A stretch of 64,000 nucleotides of DNA from the NCBI GenBank assembly GCA_965262745.1, contig OZ253558.1, positions 744,001 to 808,000 on the forward strand, in the 5' to 3' direction. Made by a program: the position numbers and the translations under genes. Source of the DNA: JAJECS01 sp965262745 (GTDB taxonomy: Bacteria > Chloroflexota > UBA11872). Below the pieces are notes generated by a model. The model was given only the letters and a program-made list of their open reading frames with translations, searched no databases and was not told the DNA's origin. The stretch's first letter is position 1; every line of letters begins with the position of its first letter. Shown here in pieces: positions 61,507 through 64,000 of the stretch.

Positions 61507-62454
61507 CTACGGCGCGCCTGCCCCAGCAGCCCTGATGCCGGTATCCGTGGCAACAACCGGGATCGGATCGCAGATGTAGCGGGCGCCGCCGAGCGGCGTG
61601 CCGAGCATGACCCATTGCCCGTCCCACCGGATCAGGCGGCTTGCGTAGGGCTGCACGGGCGCGTCCGGGGGCAGAACCTCACCGGTGCCGTGGAGGTGAA
61701 ACGGTCCCAGCGGTGACTCGCCGACCATCGAGAAGTCGGCGTTGCGAAACGGGTGGCCGGGAAACCGGCGCTTGAACGCTGGGAGTAGACGGTTGGTCGA
61801 GGTGCAGAAGAGCAGGTAGTACCGCCCGTCGATCCGGTACACCTGCGGGACCTCGATCTCGGTGGCGATGGAGTCAACCTGCAGCGGCGGCTCAACCTGC
61901 CACGTCCGCATATCCCGGCTGGTCGCCAACCCGACCGTGCCCCGGCGGTTACGGTCCGGGGACTTGCTGCGGGCGCATACGTATTGATACACGCGGTCCC
62001 CCGCGTCGAAGAGCATCGGATCGCGCCATTGGCCGAACGCCTTGTGCACGGGGCCGAGCCGCTCGTAGAGCCGCGGGTCGCGCTCGTTGACCGGATTGTG
62101 CTCGTATTTGGTCCAGGCATATAGATCGTCGGAGACGGCCAGCCCCACGCGATGCACCGTGCGCGTGATCGGGTTCTCGTGCCGGCGCACGGCGCTGTAG
62201 GCCATCCAGAAGCGCCCCTTCCAGGCGAGAACGGAGCCGGTGGAGAGGGTTTGACTGTCCCAGGACTCGCCGGCGCCACGCTCCAAGGCGAGGCCGACGT
62301 ATTGCCAATGCACCAAGTCGCCACTGACGGCGTGGCCGATATCCCAGTGCCAGCCGGCATCGGGCGCCGGTGAGGTGCAGAAGAAACAGTGGGCCACGCC
62401 ATCGCGTACGGCAAACCAGGCGTCGCCGATGGTGGAGCCGGGGAGGCTAAACAT
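61507..62454 (-). CDS. GH32/GH43-like five-bladed propeller hydrolase
   Basis: From ATG 62454 315 residues. Blade signatures are AVSGDLVHWQYVGLALE, VGLAVSDDLYAWTKYE and GLATSRDMRTWQVEP. The RDP triad of clan GH-J/F enzymes is seen in QWRDPMLFD, and a later acidic EIEVPQVYRIDG matches the E-containing motif. It is therefore a candidate fructan, arabinan or galactan-acting hydrolase, but the family cannot be settled. Start is chosen because upstream sequence in other frames encodes a different (decayed) protein. No signal peptide. Confidence 0.7.
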   Translation of the reverse strand: MFSLPGSTIGDAWFAVRDGVAHCFFCTSPAPDAGWHWDIGHAVSGDLVHWQYVGLALERGAGESWDSQTLSTGSVLAWKGRFWMAYSAVRRHENPITRTVHRVGLAVSDDLYAWTKYEHNPVNERDPRLYERLGPVHKAFGQWRDPMLFDAGDRVYQYVCARSKSPDRNRRGTVGLATSRDMRTWQVEPPLQVDSIATEIEVPQVYRIDGRYYLLFCTSTNRLLPAFKRRFPGHPFRNADFSMVGESPLGPFHLHGTGEVLPPDAPVQPYASRLIRWDGQWVMLGTPLGGARYICDPIPVVATDTGIRAAGAGAP

Positions 62455-62673
62455 GCTCTCCGCGGTCAGCCTGTTGGCGTGAGGCGCCGCCCCAGAGATA
62501 GACGCCGGTATTCCCAACGACCCACGCGAAGAGCACGTCGACCCATGGAAAGTGGCTGATGTGGGACTGGGCCGCAAGACCCGTCTCGTTCTCCGGCCAA
62601 AAGGTCCATAGCCACCCCCATCCATAGCCACGCCCAGTAGAAGAATATCACCAGGGCGATTGCCCCTTAGAAG
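62447..62673 (-). pseudogene. Decayed membrane-protein fragment
   Basis: Two frames on the minus strand together read like the C-terminus of a small membrane protein: GAIALVIFFYWAWLWMG, then after a one-base change FWPENETGLAAQSHISHF and WVDVLFAWVVGNTGVYLWGG, ending at TAG 62447-62449 and overlapping the start of the propeller gene by eight bases. A TAA precedes the first part. No family is recognised. The pattern of hydrophobic segments interrupted by a frameshift suggests a relic. Confidence 0.4.
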
Positions 62674-62754
62674 ACCGCCGCCGCCGGACGCACGCAATGG
62701 CGCTATCCAGCACCCGCTGCGGCACGCCCGCGGACGAGCTTTGGGTGTGAATGC

Positions 62755-63627
62755 CTAGCCTTGGGCTAAGCGCCGCAAATGCGCCAGACGCTTCGCGAAG
62801 GCATCAGACGCGGTACTGCCTGGGGTGCGTTTCTCCAGCGCCAGCAGGGCCGCCGGGTCACGGCGGATCAGGGTTCGCGCCACTCGGATCGTGTCCGCGG
62901 CCGGCATGGCCAAGCATCGCGCGGCGCCGATCGTGGTCTCACGCTGAATACCGGCCAAGTGCGGTTCGATCGCCGGAAAGCCTGATGACGAACCGCCGAC
63001 AGCATGGACGGCCGTCCAGCCGGGTGGATCTTCGGCGACGCGCGCATAGCGCGTGAAGCCGCCGCGCTGCTCGAGGTTCTCCGCGACGTGAATCGTCGTG
63101 TTCGACTCATGCCCGACGCCGAGCAGGAGAATCCAGCCGCCTTGCCCGGCGGCAGCCTCGACAACGCCAAGCGGATGCTCCGCGGTTCCGTGGGCCAGCA
63201 ACTCAGGCGCGCGGGGGCCAACGCCGGAAAAGCCGCAGATCGGCGCTGGGCTGCGAGATGCGTCCAGTTCGGCTGCGAGGGCTGCCGCTACGGCGCCCAT
63301 GTTGCGGTCGATGGGTCCGTCGATGCGGTGCGGCGGCGTTCGGGCCAGCGCTTGCTGAAACTCCTCCCACGTCGCGGCCGGCGCGTCGCCGTTGAATGGG
63401 ATGTCGCTATCCGGTGGCGACGGCAACACGGAGTCATAGGTGAAAGCGGGCACTAGGACCGTGGGGACCATGGACCGCAGCGCGGCGATCACCGTGGGCG
63501 GACCGGCCGCCACCCAGCCAAAGGCGCTCAATGACGAGTGGACGACGACAATCTCGACGCCGGATAGCCCGAGGGTGTTGAGACCGTCCACGAGGTTGCG
63601 GTGCGTCACCAGGGTCCGAGAGCCCAT
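62755..63627 (-). CDS. AAC(3)-family aminoglycoside N-acetyltransferase-like protein
   Basis: From ATG 63627 290 residues. The family motifs are VVVHSSLSAFGWVAAGPPTV near the N-terminus, HRIDGPIDRNMGAVAA in the middle and HPLGVVEAAAG followed by LLLGVGHESNTTIHVAEN. They match the antibiotic_NAT fold. Environmental members are often of unknown substrate, so resistance should not be assumed. An upstream in-frame ATG at 63714 would add 29 residues. It lies at the end of the glycan region. Confidence 0.88.
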   Translation of the reverse strand: MGSRTLVTHRNLVDGLNTLGLSGVEIVVVHSSLSAFGWVAAGPPTVIAALRSMVPTVLVPAFTYDSVLPSPPDSDIPFNGDAPAATWEEFQQALARTPPHRIDGPIDRNMGAVAAALAAELDASRSPAPICGFSGVGPRAPELLAHGTAEHPLGVVEAAAGQGGWILLLGVGHESNTTIHVAENLEQRGGFTRYARVAEDPPGWTAVHAVGGSSSGFPAIEPHLAGIQRETTIGAARCLAMPAADTIRVARTLIRRDPAALLALEKRTPGSTASDAFAKRLAHLRRLAQG

Positions 63628-63978
63628 AACCGTGTCTGGCGAATCGTTACCAGTGGCGCGCGCCCGAACGAGCATACGTTGCCCGCGGTGCCCGGAACGA
63701 CGCACCCCGCACATGAATGCTTGACGACGGATTCGAAGCCGACCTACGCCCGGGGCACGTCACGACGTCTCCCTGCGTTCCCCGAGAACATCAAGTTTCA
63801 GCGGACGGGGGCACGCCGGCGGGCTTCTCATTGACGGAACGACCCGGCAGCGGTACTCTCGCGTCTCTGGCGTGAGCTATGCCTTGCGTCACCGCGGCCT
63901 TCAGCACTTGCTGAGGCGAGCGGACGTACCTTGACAACTGAAGAACAGGCAAAGCTGCAGTTTTGCCGGTCTAACGAT
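63628..63978. other. Intergenic region before the putative 23S rRNA gene
   Basis: About 350 bases without a recognised gene. It holds the leader of the AAC(3)-like gene, a short palindrome TCAGCA-CT-TGCTGA (63902-63915) and a TTGACA box (63932-63937). No anti-Shine-Dalgarno end of a 16S rRNA and no tRNA is seen in it. Confidence 0.5.
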
Positions 63979-64000
63979 TTTTAAGCTACAAAGGGCGCTC
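63979..64000 (+). rRNA. 23S rRNA 5' end (cut by window edge)
   Basis: The last 22 bases contain TTAAGCTACAAAGGGCGC, which closely follows the conserved bacterial 23S start (TTAAGCTACTAAGGGCGC or similar). Only the first bases are within the window, so the call rests on this short match and the absence of any coding frame there. Confidence 0.6.

Noticed and set aside
59965..61716. 583-codon open frame on the plus strand
   Set aside because: Antisense to the GHL10-like and GH32/43-like genes; His/Arg/Val-rich composition typical of shadow frames.
63932..63960. rRNA promoter with TTGACA at 63932
   Set aside because: No acceptable -10 box occurs 16-18 bases downstream, so the match to TTGACA alone is not enough.

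Overview
The window is high-GC, gene-dense DNA, most likely from a marine or sponge-associated member of the Chloroflexota (Dehalococcoidia/SAR202 type). This placement is an inference. It rests on the mix of catabolic families (sulfatases, enolase superfamily, hydantoinase A/B, MlrC-type M81 proteins, many SDRs and BNR propellers), an archaeal-type ATP-dependent DNA ligase, a glycine-betaine transporter, and what looks like the start of a 23S rRNA gene at the right edge with no 16S rRNA directly upstream. Unlinked 16S and 23S genes are known in Dehalococcoidia.

Layout. 1-22.7 kb is a catabolic island: a partial sulfatase, a GH42-like protein, a BNR propeller, hyuA-hyuB and an M81 metallopeptidase. 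It continues with a four-gene set (enolase-superfamily dehydratase, DHDPS-type aldolase, SDR, COG3618-type lactonase) that resembles a non-phosphorylating deoxy-sugar acid pathway, then a DUF3179 lipoprotein, a GH78-like rhamnosidase, an aldo/keto reductase and a Gfo/Idh/MocA oxidoreductase. 22.7-23.9 kb is an IS110-family element whose transposase is frameshifted and whose leader is a candidate bridge RNA. 24-37.4 kb is mostly housekeeping: RmlC-like cupin, glutamate dehydrogenase, gatCAB, two SDRs, DNA ligase, a HAD phosphatase, PcrA helicase and an ammonium transporter.

37.5-46.3 kb holds a frameshifted circularly permuted ATP-grasp gene, a DUF2461 protein and a signalling region. The signalling region consists of a periplasmic-binding lipoprotein translationally coupled to a large sensor kinase (TorT/TorS-like layout), and next to it an Rsb-type partner-switching set (STAS antagonist, receiver-PP2C, HATPase). 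The receiver-PP2C gene is broken by an amber codon and an internal deletion. A VOC gene next door also has an in-frame amber. 46.3-51.4 kb carries divergent tRNA-Ile and tRNA-Ala genes, four paralogous cyclophilin lipoproteins (three in a 724-bp tandem array), a K+ channel/RCK gene with two compensating frameshifts, and a truncated duplicate of that channel.

51.6-63.7 kb is a second glycan/osmolyte region: a propeller protein, an OpuA-type glycine-betaine ABC transporter, a sulfatase, a sialidase-like BNR protein, a GHL10-like protein, a GH32/43-like propeller and an AAC(3)-family acetyltransferase. The last 22 bases match the 5' end of 23S rRNA.

Several lesions (IS110, ATP-grasp, channel) are single-base frameshifts, two of them in homopolymers. 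Read-level checks are needed to separate gene decay from assembly error.
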